Assembly: GCA_964597685.1 (NCBI GenBank)
Contig: CAZQZC010000035.1
Location: 1-19,941, forward strand
Source: JBCBTJ01 sp964597685
Lineage (GTDB): Bacteria > Pseudomonadota > Alphaproteobacteria > Caulobacterales > Hyphomonadaceae
Length of the DNA stretch: 19,941 bases
Direction of reading: 5' to 3'
Both the position numbers and the translations under genes were made by a program. This document shows, one piece after another, positions 1 to 6,259 of this stretch (within the stretch, counting starts at the first letter, position 1; every line of letters starts with the position of its first letter). The notes beneath the pieces are model-generated. The model worked only from the letters and a program-made list of their open reading frames with translations. It was not told where the DNA came from and ran no database searches.

Positions 1-945
1 GGGCGGGGATTCGATGGGGAAGACGTTCAGGCGGTAGAAGAGATCCTCGCGGAAAGCGCCCGTCTTGACCTGCTCTGCGAGATCCTTGTTCGTCGCGGAG
101 ATGATGCGCACGTCGACTTTTGTGGGGCGGCGCGATCCAACGGCGTCAACCTCGCCTTCCTGTAGGGCCCGCAGAAGCTTAACCTGGATGTCGAGGGGCA
201 GTTCGCCAACCTCGTCGAGGAAGAGCGTTCCGCCGTCGGCTTCAACGAACTTGCCGAGCGATTTCGAGACCGCGCCGGTGAACGCGCCCTTCTCGTGGCC
301 GAAGAGGATGCTCTCGACGAGGTTCTCCGGAATGGCCCCGCAATTCACCGCGACGAAGGGCTTGCCGGCTCTTTCGCTGGCGCCTTGGATGCAGCGGGCG
401 AGCACTTCCTTGCCGACGCCGCTTTCCCCCAGGATAAGGACGGGAATGTTGGACGCCGCGGCGCGTTGGCCCAGGCGAACGACCTGGCGCATGGACGCCG
501 CGCCGGCGATCATATCTTCGAAGCTCAGGCCGCCGTCAGCCTGTTTGGCGAGCCGTTTGACCTCGCCCTGAAGGCTCGACATTTTCAGCGCATTGCGGAT
601 CGAGACGACAATCCGTTCGGGGCTTGCGGGTTTTACAAAGAAGTCGATGGCGCCGGCGCGCATGGATTGGACGACCGTATCGATGCCGCTGGTCGCCGTC
701 AGCACGATGACGGGCAATTCCGGCCGTCGCTCCGACAGGCGCTCGAGCGTTTCCAGCCCCGAAAGACCCGGCATGACCAGATCGAGCAGAACCACGTCCA
801 CGCCGCCGCGTTCGTCCGACGCCATGGCGAAGCCGGTCTCGCCGTCCGGCGCCGTGCGCGCGGCGAATCCGGCCTTCTCGACGGCGGCCTGGAGCAGGCG
901 GCGCTGGGTCGGATCGTCGTCGACGACAAGTACGGTCTTCGCCAT
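1..945 (-). CDS. NtrC-family sigma-54-dependent response regulator, 3' end cut by window edge
   Basis: Two-component response regulator that should activate sigma-54 promoters. Translation from ATG at 945 gives 315 codons without a stop, so the C-terminus lies outside the window. The receiver domain is at about residues 4-115, with the acidic pair D10/D11, phospho-acceptor D55 in LLDLVMPG, a conserved T and the K of FVKP. An AAA+ domain follows from about 140: Walker A GESGVGKE near 173-180, GAFTGA at 220-225 (the sigma-54 contact loop), and Walker B GGTLFLDE at about 238-245. A Fis-type DNA-binding domain is expected past the edge but not seen. No sensor kinase is visible. It diverges from the ABC1 kinase gene. 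The Shine-Dalgarno match before ATG is poor. The family call is very secure; target genes are unknown. Confidence 0.95.
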   Translation of the reverse strand, partial: MAKTVLVVDDDPTQRRLLQAAVEKAGFAARTAPDGETGFAMASDERGGVDVVLLDLVMPGLSGLETLERLSERRPELPVIVLTATSGIDTVVQSMRAGAIDFFVKPASPERIVVSIRNALKMSSLQGEVKRLAKQADGGLSFEDMIAGAASMRQVVRLGQRAAASNIPVLILGESGVGKEVLARCIQGASERAGKPFVAVNCGAIPENLVESILFGHEKGAFTGAVSKSLGKFVEADGGTLFLDEVGELPLDIQVKLLRALQEGEVDAVGSRRPTKVDVRIISATNKDLAEQVKTGAFREDLFYRLNVFPIESPP

Positions 946-1019
946 GAAAGGGGCCCCAATCTCGTGATATCCAAGCCGCCCCGGTTTGGCACACAAGAAT
1001 GGATTTATGGTTTCCTGGA

Positions 1020-1037
1020 TCGGTGAAATTTCACCGA
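1020..1037. promoter_or_regulatory. Perfect 18-bp palindrome in divergent intergenic region, candidate operator
   Basis: TCGGTGAAATTTCACCGA is fully self-complementary. It lies between the leftward response regulator (start 945) and the rightward ABC1 kinase (start 1120). The position, the AT-rich centre and the absence of a following T tract suggest a binding site for a dimeric regulator rather than a terminator. Which protein binds is not known. Confidence 0.45.
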
Positions 1038-1119
1038 AGGCCGTCCTGGCGCCGTTTTGAGTGGAGCGCAGGCCGCCGCCGCCCTATCTGATCTGTGCGC
1101 CTCTAACGGAGTCCTCCGC

Positions 1120-2481
1120 ATGTCTGAACTTGTCCGCGATCCGGAACGCAACCGCCTGTCCGGGCGGCTGGGCCGCACCGCGCGCGTGGGGGCGAACCTG
1201 TCTGGCGCGGCGCTCAGCTTCGGCGCCAACCGTCTGTTTGGCGGCGACGCCAGCGACGAGCGCGTGGCCCGGGCGCTTGCCGACGCATTGGGGCGCACCA
1301 AAGGGCCCCTGATGAAGGTGGCTCAGATGTTGTCCACCATCCCGGATTTCCTCCCCGCGGAATACGCCGGCGAACTTAGCCAGCTGCAATCGGCCGCGCC
1401 GGCCATGGGCTGGCCGTTCGTGAAGCGCCGGATGCGGGCGGAACTCGGCCCCGGCTGGCAGGACGCTTTTGCAGAATTCGGGCGCGAGGCCGCCCATGCC
1501 GCCAGCCTCGGCCAGGTCCACCGCGCCCGCCTGCCCGATGGCCGGGAGGTCGCCTGCAAGCTGCAATATCCCGAAATGTCGAGCGCGGTTGAAAGCGATC
1601 TCGGGCAATTGCGGACCCTGTTGGGGGTGTACAAGCGGCTGGACGGCGCCATCGACCCGACGGCGATGGTGGATGAGATCGGCGACCGCCTGCGCGAGGA
1701 GCTGGATTACGACCGGGAGCGTCGGGCCATGGTTCTCTATCGCGGCATGCTGGCTGCGCACGATTTCGTCACCGTACCCGAACCGATCGAAGACGCCTCG
1801 ACAAGTCGCCTTCTGACCATGACCTGGCTCGAAGGGGCCCCGCTCAGCGCGTTCGAGGACGCGCCGCAGGAGACGCGAAACCGCATTGCGGAAATGCTGT
1901 TCTGGACCTGGTGGGGGCCGATGAACGCCTATGGCGTGATCCATGGCGACCCGCACCTTGGAAATTACCAACTCACCGACGGCGGCGCTGGAATCAATCT
2001 GTTGGATTTCGGCTGCATCCGCATCTTTGATCCGCATTTCGTCGACGGCGTGGTCAATCTCTATCGCGCCATGCGGGCCGACGATTTCGACGCGGCCTAC
2101 GCCGCTTACGAGCAATGGGGCTTCGAAAACCTCTCCAAGGACCTTGTGGAGGTGCTCAATGTCTGGGCGCGCTTTATCTATGGCCCGCTGTTGGACGACC
2201 GCGTCCGATCCGTCGCCGACGGCGTAACGCCCGGCGAGTACGGCCGGCGCGAAGCGTTCGAGGTGCGCCGCCTGTTGAAAGAGCGCGGGCCGGTGAAGAT
2301 CCCGCGGGAATTCGTGTTCATGGACCGGGCCGCCATCGGGCTCGGCGCCGCGTATCTGCGTCTGCGTGCGGAGCTGAACTTCCACCGCCTGTTCGAAGAA
2401 AGCCTGGACGGTTTCGGCGAAGCCGCCCTCGCCCAACGCCAAAGCGCAGCCCTTGAGGGCGCGGGCCTGTCGTCCGCGTGA
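1120..2481 (+). CDS. ABC1/UbiB-family atypical kinase (AarF-like)
   Basis: Member of the ABC1 (UbiB/ADCK/AarF) protein-kinase-like family, which supports ubiquinone biosynthesis or lipid homeostasis by ATP-dependent action on unknown substrates. I use ATG 1120 (453 residues) because GGAG lies 8 bases upstream; an in-frame start at 1057 has no such site. Visible motifs in order: KVAQ at 66-69 inside LMKVAQMLSTIPD, matching the family KxGQ motif with A for G; the Ala-rich loop AAHAASLGQVHRA near 124-136, which replaces the usual Gly loop; K147 in ACKLQYP; catalytic loop HGDPHLGN at 275-282; DFG at 296-298. No C-terminal membrane segment is obvious. The TGA overlaps the GTG of the protease gene, so the two are co-translated. 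No ubi gene is nearby, so a role in quinone synthesis is only inferred. Confidence 0.93.
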   Translation: MSELVRDPERNRLSGRLGRTARVGANLSGAALSFGANRLFGGDASDERVARALADALGRTKGPLMKVAQMLSTIPDFLPAEYAGELSQLQSAAPAMGWPFVKRRMRAELGPGWQDAFAEFGREAAHAASLGQVHRARLPDGREVACKLQYPEMSSAVESDLGQLRTLLGVYKRLDGAIDPTAMVDEIGDRLREELDYDRERRAMVLYRGMLAAHDFVTVPEPIEDASTSRLLTMTWLEGAPLSAFEDAPQETRNRIAEMLFWTWWGPMNAYGVIHGDPHLGNYQLTDGGAGINLLDFGCIRIFDPHFVDGVVNLYRAMRADDFDAAYAAYEQWGFENLSKDLVEVLNVWARFIYGPLLDDRVRSVADGVTPGEYGRREAFEVRRLLKERGPVKIPREFVFMDRAAIGLGAAYLRLRAELNFHRLFEESLDGFGEAALAQRQSAALEGAGLSSA

Positions 2482-3218
2482 CGGAGCAGCAGCGCGTCGA
2501 TCTCAGTCTCGCCAGCCATCCCTGGCATGCGGCCTATTGGGCGATCTTGGCGCCGACGCTCTATGCGTTGATCATCGTTCGGATCTCCGTTTCGATGATG
2601 CCTGTCGTCGGCGAGGTGCTGGCCGGCGAGCGGCCGGGAACCGAAAACCTGCAATGGCTGATCTATACGCTGATCAGCTTTCTCGTCTTGATCCGCATGA
2701 CCCAATGGGCCGATCGGATCGGCGCGGGGCCCTTCGCTGGAACCATGCGCGCGCGCCAGGATTGGCTGGCGCTCTCCGCGCTGCTTGGACCCGTCGTCCT
2801 CATGGGCGGATACGCCGTCGCCGGGGCGCTGTTCGGCGGGGGCGATCCCGATTGGGCGTTTCGCGAAGAGCGCGACCTCGACCTGCTCGGGCCGGCCGGA
2901 TTCGGCTTAATGATGATCGCCAACGTCGTCATTCTGTCGCCGATTGTCGAAGAGGTCGCCTTTCGCGGGATCCTGCTTGGATGCCTGCTTGGCCGCGGCG
3001 CGCCGCCGGGCGTCGCGGCGGTCGGAAGTTCGGCCGCCTTCGCCGGGATGCACTTTCAGTATACGCTCATCGGCCTCGTTCCGATCTTTGCAACGGGGAT
3101 GTTCTTCGCCTGGCTGCGCATCCGAACCGGCGGCATGGCCGCCCCGATCGTTGCCCACATGGCCGCGAACGCCGCGCCTGTCTTTCTCCTGGGGCTGCAA
3201 GCCGGGGCGACCGGCTAG
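2478..3218 (+). CDS. CPBP-family intramembrane glutamic protease (Abi/Rce1-type)
   Basis: Polytopic membrane protein of 246 residues with the three CPBP motifs: EEVAFR at 158-163 (paired Glu and Arg), FAGMH at 188-192, and HMAAN at 227-231. These match the catalytic residues of Rce1-like prenyl-protein proteases; bacterial members serve in bacteriocin self-immunity, protein maturation or unknown tasks. Hydrophobic stretches lie at about 20-42, 58-73, 97-118, 138-157 and 195-212. Translation begins at GTG 2478, overlapping the TGA of the ABC1 kinase gene, which indicates translational coupling. No CAAX-box substrate or bacteriocin gene is visible, so the substrate is unknown. The family assignment is secure. 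Confidence 0.9.
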   Translation: MTEQQRVDLSLASHPWHAAYWAILAPTLYALIIVRISVSMMPVVGEVLAGERPGTENLQWLIYTLISFLVLIRMTQWADRIGAGPFAGTMRARQDWLALSALLGPVVLMGGYAVAGALFGGGDPDWAFREERDLDLLGPAGFGLMMIANVVILSPIVEEVAFRGILLGCLLGRGAPPGVAAVGSSAAFAGMHFQYTLIGLVPIFATGMFFAWLRIRTGGMAAPIVAHMAANAAPVFLLGLQAGATG

Positions 3219-3227
3219 GCTCCGGGC

Positions 3228-3287
3228 CTATAAAGGCTTCAGGCGTGCGAACTGGCCCTCGCTGAGCCAAAACAGATGATCAGACAT
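3228..3287 (-). pseudogene. 5' remnant of an IS5-family transposase gene
   Basis: Reading leftward from ATG 3287, the 19 residues MSDHLFWLSEGQFARLKPL precede a TAG at 3228. The FWLSE..FARLKPL start resembles, from memory, the N-terminus of one group of IS5-family transposases, which normally run for some 250 residues or more. Everything downstream of these first codons is gone, so this is a dead fragment. Sequence upstream of the ATG (to about 3333, with TTGCGGGAGGTCC at 3321-3333) may be the left end of the element; no matching right end is visible. It lies between the CPBP protease and the AraC regulator. Confidence 0.6.
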
Positions 3288-3438
3288 GGAAGGCTCCCCT
3301 CGGACGCCATGAATCAGTGTTTGCGGGAGGTCCAATGATCGGGGTTGGCCCTGAATTGCCTGACGTACCACGAAATCGAGTGTCTCGTTTCGGGTCTGAA
3401 AGGGACGATCAGAACTCACCCTTCTTGTTCTGGCATCG

Positions 3439-4467
3439 ATGCAATATCCTCACCTGATGGCGGAGATTACATCACTGTATGTATACAAGGTCGTGGCACA
3501 GGCCAGCGACGGTGTTGAGACGCGCGATCTTGTCGACAGTCTGGGTCTTGACCCCGATGGCGTCATTGACCCGGCACAAATGGTGTCATCTCCGGATTAT
3601 TACCGGTTTTTCGCCGCGCTTTCTGAAAGAGACCCTGACGGCCTTCGCCTTCCTCTCAGGATCGGCGCGGCCATGCGGATCGACGAGTACGGCGCATTTG
3701 GACTGGCCTGGAAATCGGCGCCCGACCTGCGCGGCTCCTTTGCGCGCTCGGAACGCTATGGCCATGTCCTGGGCAGCGCTGAAACTTATTCGATGGAGCA
3801 AACCGAAAACGGCGTGTTCTTCAGTCTGGACAAGGCCGGCGACGGAAGCCTTGGCATGCTGCTCTCCAATGAAGCCAGCATGTCGGCCGTTGTGACGATC
3901 ACCCAGGAAGTGAGCACCGCGCCCTTCGCGCCAAAGGGGATCTTCTTCAAGCACCCACCACGGGGCGACATCTCTGTGTATGAGGCGCACTTCGGTTGCC
4001 CTGTTCACTTCGAGGCAGAGCGCGACGCCCTTCTGTTGAGCGACGACATGCTGTCGGCGCCCAACAAACTCGGCGACGAGACCATCGCCCGGTTCTTCGA
4101 CCAACACCTGGCGGCGGAGCTGGCTGCAAGGACGGACGATACGGGCCTGGAACAACGCGTCAGGATTGCAGTCTCCCAAACCCTCAGTGAAGGCGTGCCA
4201 ACCGTCACCGACATCGCCAGCCAGCTCGGCATGAGCGGGCGAACCCTGCAGCGGCGGCTGTCCGACAAGGGCGCATCATTCCAGGGCCTGGTGGACCTGG
4301 CGCGCCGTGAGCTTGCCGAGCAGTTGCTCAGGGACACCGATTACAGCCTGGCCGAAGTGGCGTTTCTGACAGGGTTTGCCGAGCAAAGCGGCTTTACCCG
4401 GGCGTTCAAACGATGGGCGGGGCAAACGCCGCGATCCTACAGGCTGGGCTGCGGCAAGCCGCCCTAA
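3439..4467 (+). CDS. AraC-family transcriptional regulator with AraC-type N-terminal binding domain
   Basis: DNA-binding regulator of 342 residues, the usual length for the OruR/ArgR-like branch of the AraC family. The N-terminal ~200 residues match the arabinose-binding-like domain of that branch, including YYRFFAAL and AFGLAWKSAPDLRGSFARSERY. The C-terminal double helix-turn-helix spans about 235-335: VTDIASQLGMSGRTLQRRLSDKGASF is the first, and DTDYSLAEVAFLTGFAEQSGFTRAFKRW with PRSYR the second, very typical. The start is uncertain: neither ATG 3439 nor ATG 3457 has a good Shine-Dalgarno. It lies 104 bases upstream of, and on the same strand as, the NmrA-like gene, which it probably controls. 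The inducer is unknown. Its first codons are visibly more AT-rich than neighbouring genes, and an IS remnant lies just upstream. Confidence 0.93.
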   Translation: MQYPHLMAEITSLYVYKVVAQASDGVETRDLVDSLGLDPDGVIDPAQMVSSPDYYRFFAALSERDPDGLRLPLRIGAAMRIDEYGAFGLAWKSAPDLRGSFARSERYGHVLGSAETYSMEQTENGVFFSLDKAGDGSLGMLLSNEASMSAVVTITQEVSTAPFAPKGIFFKHPPRGDISVYEAHFGCPVHFEAERDALLLSDDMLSAPNKLGDETIARFFDQHLAAELAARTDDTGLEQRVRIAVSQTLSEGVPTVTDIASQLGMSGRTLQRRLSDKGASFQGLVDLARRELAEQLLRDTDYSLAEVAFLTGFAEQSGFTRAFKRWAGQTPRSYRLGCGKPP

Positions 4468-4474
4468 GGCCTGT

Positions 4475-4503
4475 TTGGCGCGATAGGCCAAAACCTTGGC
4501 GCG
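4475..4503 (+). promoter_or_regulatory. Direct repeat TTGGCGCG x2 with 21-bp period, candidate AraC-family operator
   Basis: TTGGCGCG occurs at 4475-4482 and again at 4496-4503, start-to-start 21 bp, which is two helical turns. AraC-family proteins typically bind direct-repeat half-sites with such spacing, the proximal one near the -35 region. The pair lies between the AraC gene and the NmrA-like gene, about 70 bases before the latter's start. I see no convincing -10 box after it. The operator role is inferred. Confidence 0.4.
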
Positions 4504-4571
4504 CCCTGGCAAGAGCCGGCGGGTCCTGATCCCTATCCATTGGCTTGCAGCAACCGAAAAGGAGCAAGTCG

Positions 4572-5417
4572 ATGAACTTCCTGAGCAAAACCAAACCGCT
4601 TACCCTCGTCCTCGGCGGCACCGGCAAGACCGGGCGGCGCGTGGCGAACCGCCTGCAGGCGATGGGCAAGAGTGTCCGGATCGGATCGCGGTCCGCGGCG
4701 CCCGGCTTTGACTGGGACAATGAGGCCAGCTGGGACGACGCCCTGAAAGGGGTGACAGCCGTCTATATCACCTACGCCCCTGATCTTGCCTTCCCGGGCG
4801 CAACCGATGCCATTCAGGCGCTTGTCAGAAAGGCGAAGAAGGCTGGTGTGAAGCGTCTCGTCCTGCTGTCGGGCCGTGGCGAGGAAGAGGCCCAGGCCAG
4901 CGAACGCATTGTCCAGGCCTCTGGCATCGACTGGACGATTGTGCGCGCAAGCTGGTTCAACCAGAACTTCTCGGAAGGCGCCTTCATCGACATGGTGCTG
5001 AACGGGGCGATCACGCTGCCGGCCGGCGACACGCCGGAGCCATTTGTTGATGCAGACGACATCGCTGACGTGGTTGTTGCGGCGCTCACCCAGGACCACC
5101 ACGCAGGGCAACTCTATGAAGTCACTGGCCCAAGGCTGATGACACTCGCCGATGTGGCCTCAGACCTGTCGGCCGCCACGGGCCGCGAGATTGCGTATGC
5201 GGATGTGCCCCATGATGGCTTCATGGCCGAGATTGAGGCGTCCGGCGCGCCGAAAGACGTCGCCTGGATGCTGGACTATCTGTTCTCCACGGTTCTGGAC
5301 GGGCGCAATGCCAGCCTGGCCGATGGGGTCGCCCGCGCCCTTGGCCGTCCGCCAAAGGACTTTGCTGCCTATGCCCGCGATGTCGCCCGCACCGGCGTCT
5401 GGGAGCGCGCCGCATGA
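4572..5417 (+). CDS. NmrA-like NAD(P)-binding Rossmann protein
   Basis: Atypical short-chain dehydrogenase-like protein of 281 residues. GGTGKTG at 15-21, right after a beta-strand, is the dinucleotide-binding loop. VYITYAP, KRLVLLSGRG and WTIVRASWFNQNFSEG follow the NmrA/YtfG-like order. This group includes redox-sensing regulators and quinone or NAD(P)H oxidoreductases; the catalytic Tyr-x3-Lys of classical SDRs is not seen. ATG 4572 is chosen because AAAAGGAG sits 6-8 bases upstream, while an upstream in-frame ATG (4545) lacks one. It lies between the AraC regulator and the DUF1772 gene, an arrangement common in bacteria. Substrate unknown; a redox role is inferred. Confidence 0.9.
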   Translation: MNFLSKTKPLTLVLGGTGKTGRRVANRLQAMGKSVRIGSRSAAPGFDWDNEASWDDALKGVTAVYITYAPDLAFPGATDAIQALVRKAKKAGVKRLVLLSGRGEEEAQASERIVQASGIDWTIVRASWFNQNFSEGAFIDMVLNGAITLPAGDTPEPFVDADDIADVVVAALTQDHHAGQLYEVTGPRLMTLADVASDLSAATGREIAYADVPHDGFMAEIEASGAPKDVAWMLDYLFSTVLDGRNASLADGVARALGRPPKDFAAYARDVARTGVWERAA

Positions 5418-5515
5418 GACAGGTCATCAAGGAACTGCTGATAGTCGTGTTCGAAGCGATTTCGGCGTCGAACTCCCCCCCAATACCAACGCTTGCGATC
5501 CATGGAGACGCCGCA

Positions 5516-6007
5516 ATGACCCATGACTTGACCCTCTATCTCTCGCTGTTCCTCGCCATCTGGAGCGCCGTGATCGGCGGTGTTTTCTCAGCCTTCTCCG
5601 AATTCGTGATGCGCGGGCTCTTGCGCGCCGAACCTGCCGGCGGGATTCAAGCCATGCAGCACATCAATCGCACGGTGCTCCGGACGCAGTTCGTGGCCGG
5701 AATCCTTGTGATTGCGCCCCTTTCCATCGCGATTGGTGTCTACGCCGCCAACGCCCTGGACGGTGCGGCCAGAATGGCGCTGATTGCCGCCCCACTCGTC
5801 TATGTCCCAACCGTCTTTCTCATGACGATGTTCGGCAATGTACCCATGAACAACCGCCTGGAGCGTTTGGATCATCGTTCCATCGAAGCGGCAGACTACT
5901 GGCAGGTCTATGGCCGCGACTGGACGCGGCTGAACCATGTGCGCACCTTTGGCAGCGTCCTAACCGCAGGGCTCTATCTGACCGCTGCCATCAGCTTGCT
6001 TGCCTAG
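5516..6007 (+). CDS. DUF1772 (anthrone oxygenase-like) membrane protein
   Basis: Membrane protein of 163 residues with four hydrophobic segments (about 6-28, 59-80, 87-106 and 144-162). GGVFSAFSEFVMRGL near the first helix and the NVPMNNRLERLD motif after the third are hallmarks of the DUF1772 family, some fungal relatives of which act in anthrone oxidation. I choose ATG 5516 because GGAG lies 8 bases upstream. A longer reading from 5414 overlaps the previous stop as ATGA, but adds 34 residues unlike the family and crosses a run of seven C at 5475-5481. Downstream of the NmrA-like gene and upstream of a terminator, it probably ends an operon. Biochemical function is unknown. Confidence 0.82.
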   Translation: MTHDLTLYLSLFLAIWSAVIGGVFSAFSEFVMRGLLRAEPAGGIQAMQHINRTVLRTQFVAGILVIAPLSIAIGVYAANALDGAARMALIAAPLVYVPTVFLMTMFGNVPMNNRLERLDHRSIEAADYWQVYGRDWTRLNHVRTFGSVLTAGLYLTAAISLLA

Positions 6008-6026
6008 AAGCCGAAACAACTGAAGC

Positions 6027-6051
6027 GCCCGGCGGCTGCAGGCCGTCGGGC
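6027..6051 (+). terminator. Intrinsic terminator after the AraC/NmrA/DUF1772 cassette
   Basis: A 10-bp stem, GCCCGGCGGC (6027-6036) with GCCGTCGGGC (6042-6051), pairs fully if one G-U is allowed, around the 5-base loop TGCAG. It starts 19 bases after the DUF1772 stop. The downstream tract, ATTTCCTGTT, is only moderately T-rich. It separates the cassette from the TIR gene. Confidence 0.7.
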
Positions 6052-6206
6052 ATTTCCTGTTCGACAAGCATGATAGGACCGTCGGCCAGATTTGGCCCAG
6101 AACAGACTTTGAGCAAAACAATCGCAACGGCGTAAATCGCCGAAGTCCTGCCGCCCGCATAATGCAGAGCTCTGTCGCGTTAGTGAGCCCGGGCCCTAAT
6201 ACGGCT

Positions 6207-6234
6207 TTGAGACGGAGCGATGGCGGGTTAGGGT
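6207..6234 (+). promoter_or_regulatory. Candidate promoter for the TIR gene
   Basis: TTGAGA at 6207-6212 and TAGGGT at 6229-6234 are separated by 16 bases. They lie about 25 bases before the start at 6260, just upstream of the GGGAGGGGA ribosome-binding site (6246-6254 region). The -35 is 5 of 6 to consensus and the -10 keeps only the T, A and final T. The match is weak and the site is offered as the best candidate in the gap 6052-6259, which otherwise shows nothing recognisable. Confidence 0.3.
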
Positions 6235-6259
6235 CGGGTCACCATGGGAGGGGACGCCG

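Noticed and set aside
988..1004. TGGCAC as a sigma-54 -24 element upstream of the ABC1 kinase gene
   Set aside because: The downstream -12 position reads AATGG rather than TTGCW, so the match is only half a promoter.
295..1026. Long rightward ORF opposite the response regulator
   Set aside because: It is antisense to an unmistakable receiver plus AAA+ protein and its product has no recognisable fold.
1084..2442. 452-residue leftward ORF opposite the ABC1 kinase gene
   Set aside because: The sense frame carries all ABC1 kinase motifs; the antisense frame is a high-GC shadow.
5414..5515. Longer N-terminus of the DUF1772 protein starting at the ATGA overlap, crossing a run of seven C that might be phase-variable
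   Set aside because: The added residues do not fit the family and ATG 5516 has its own GGAG site; a C7 run alone is weak evidence for phase variation.
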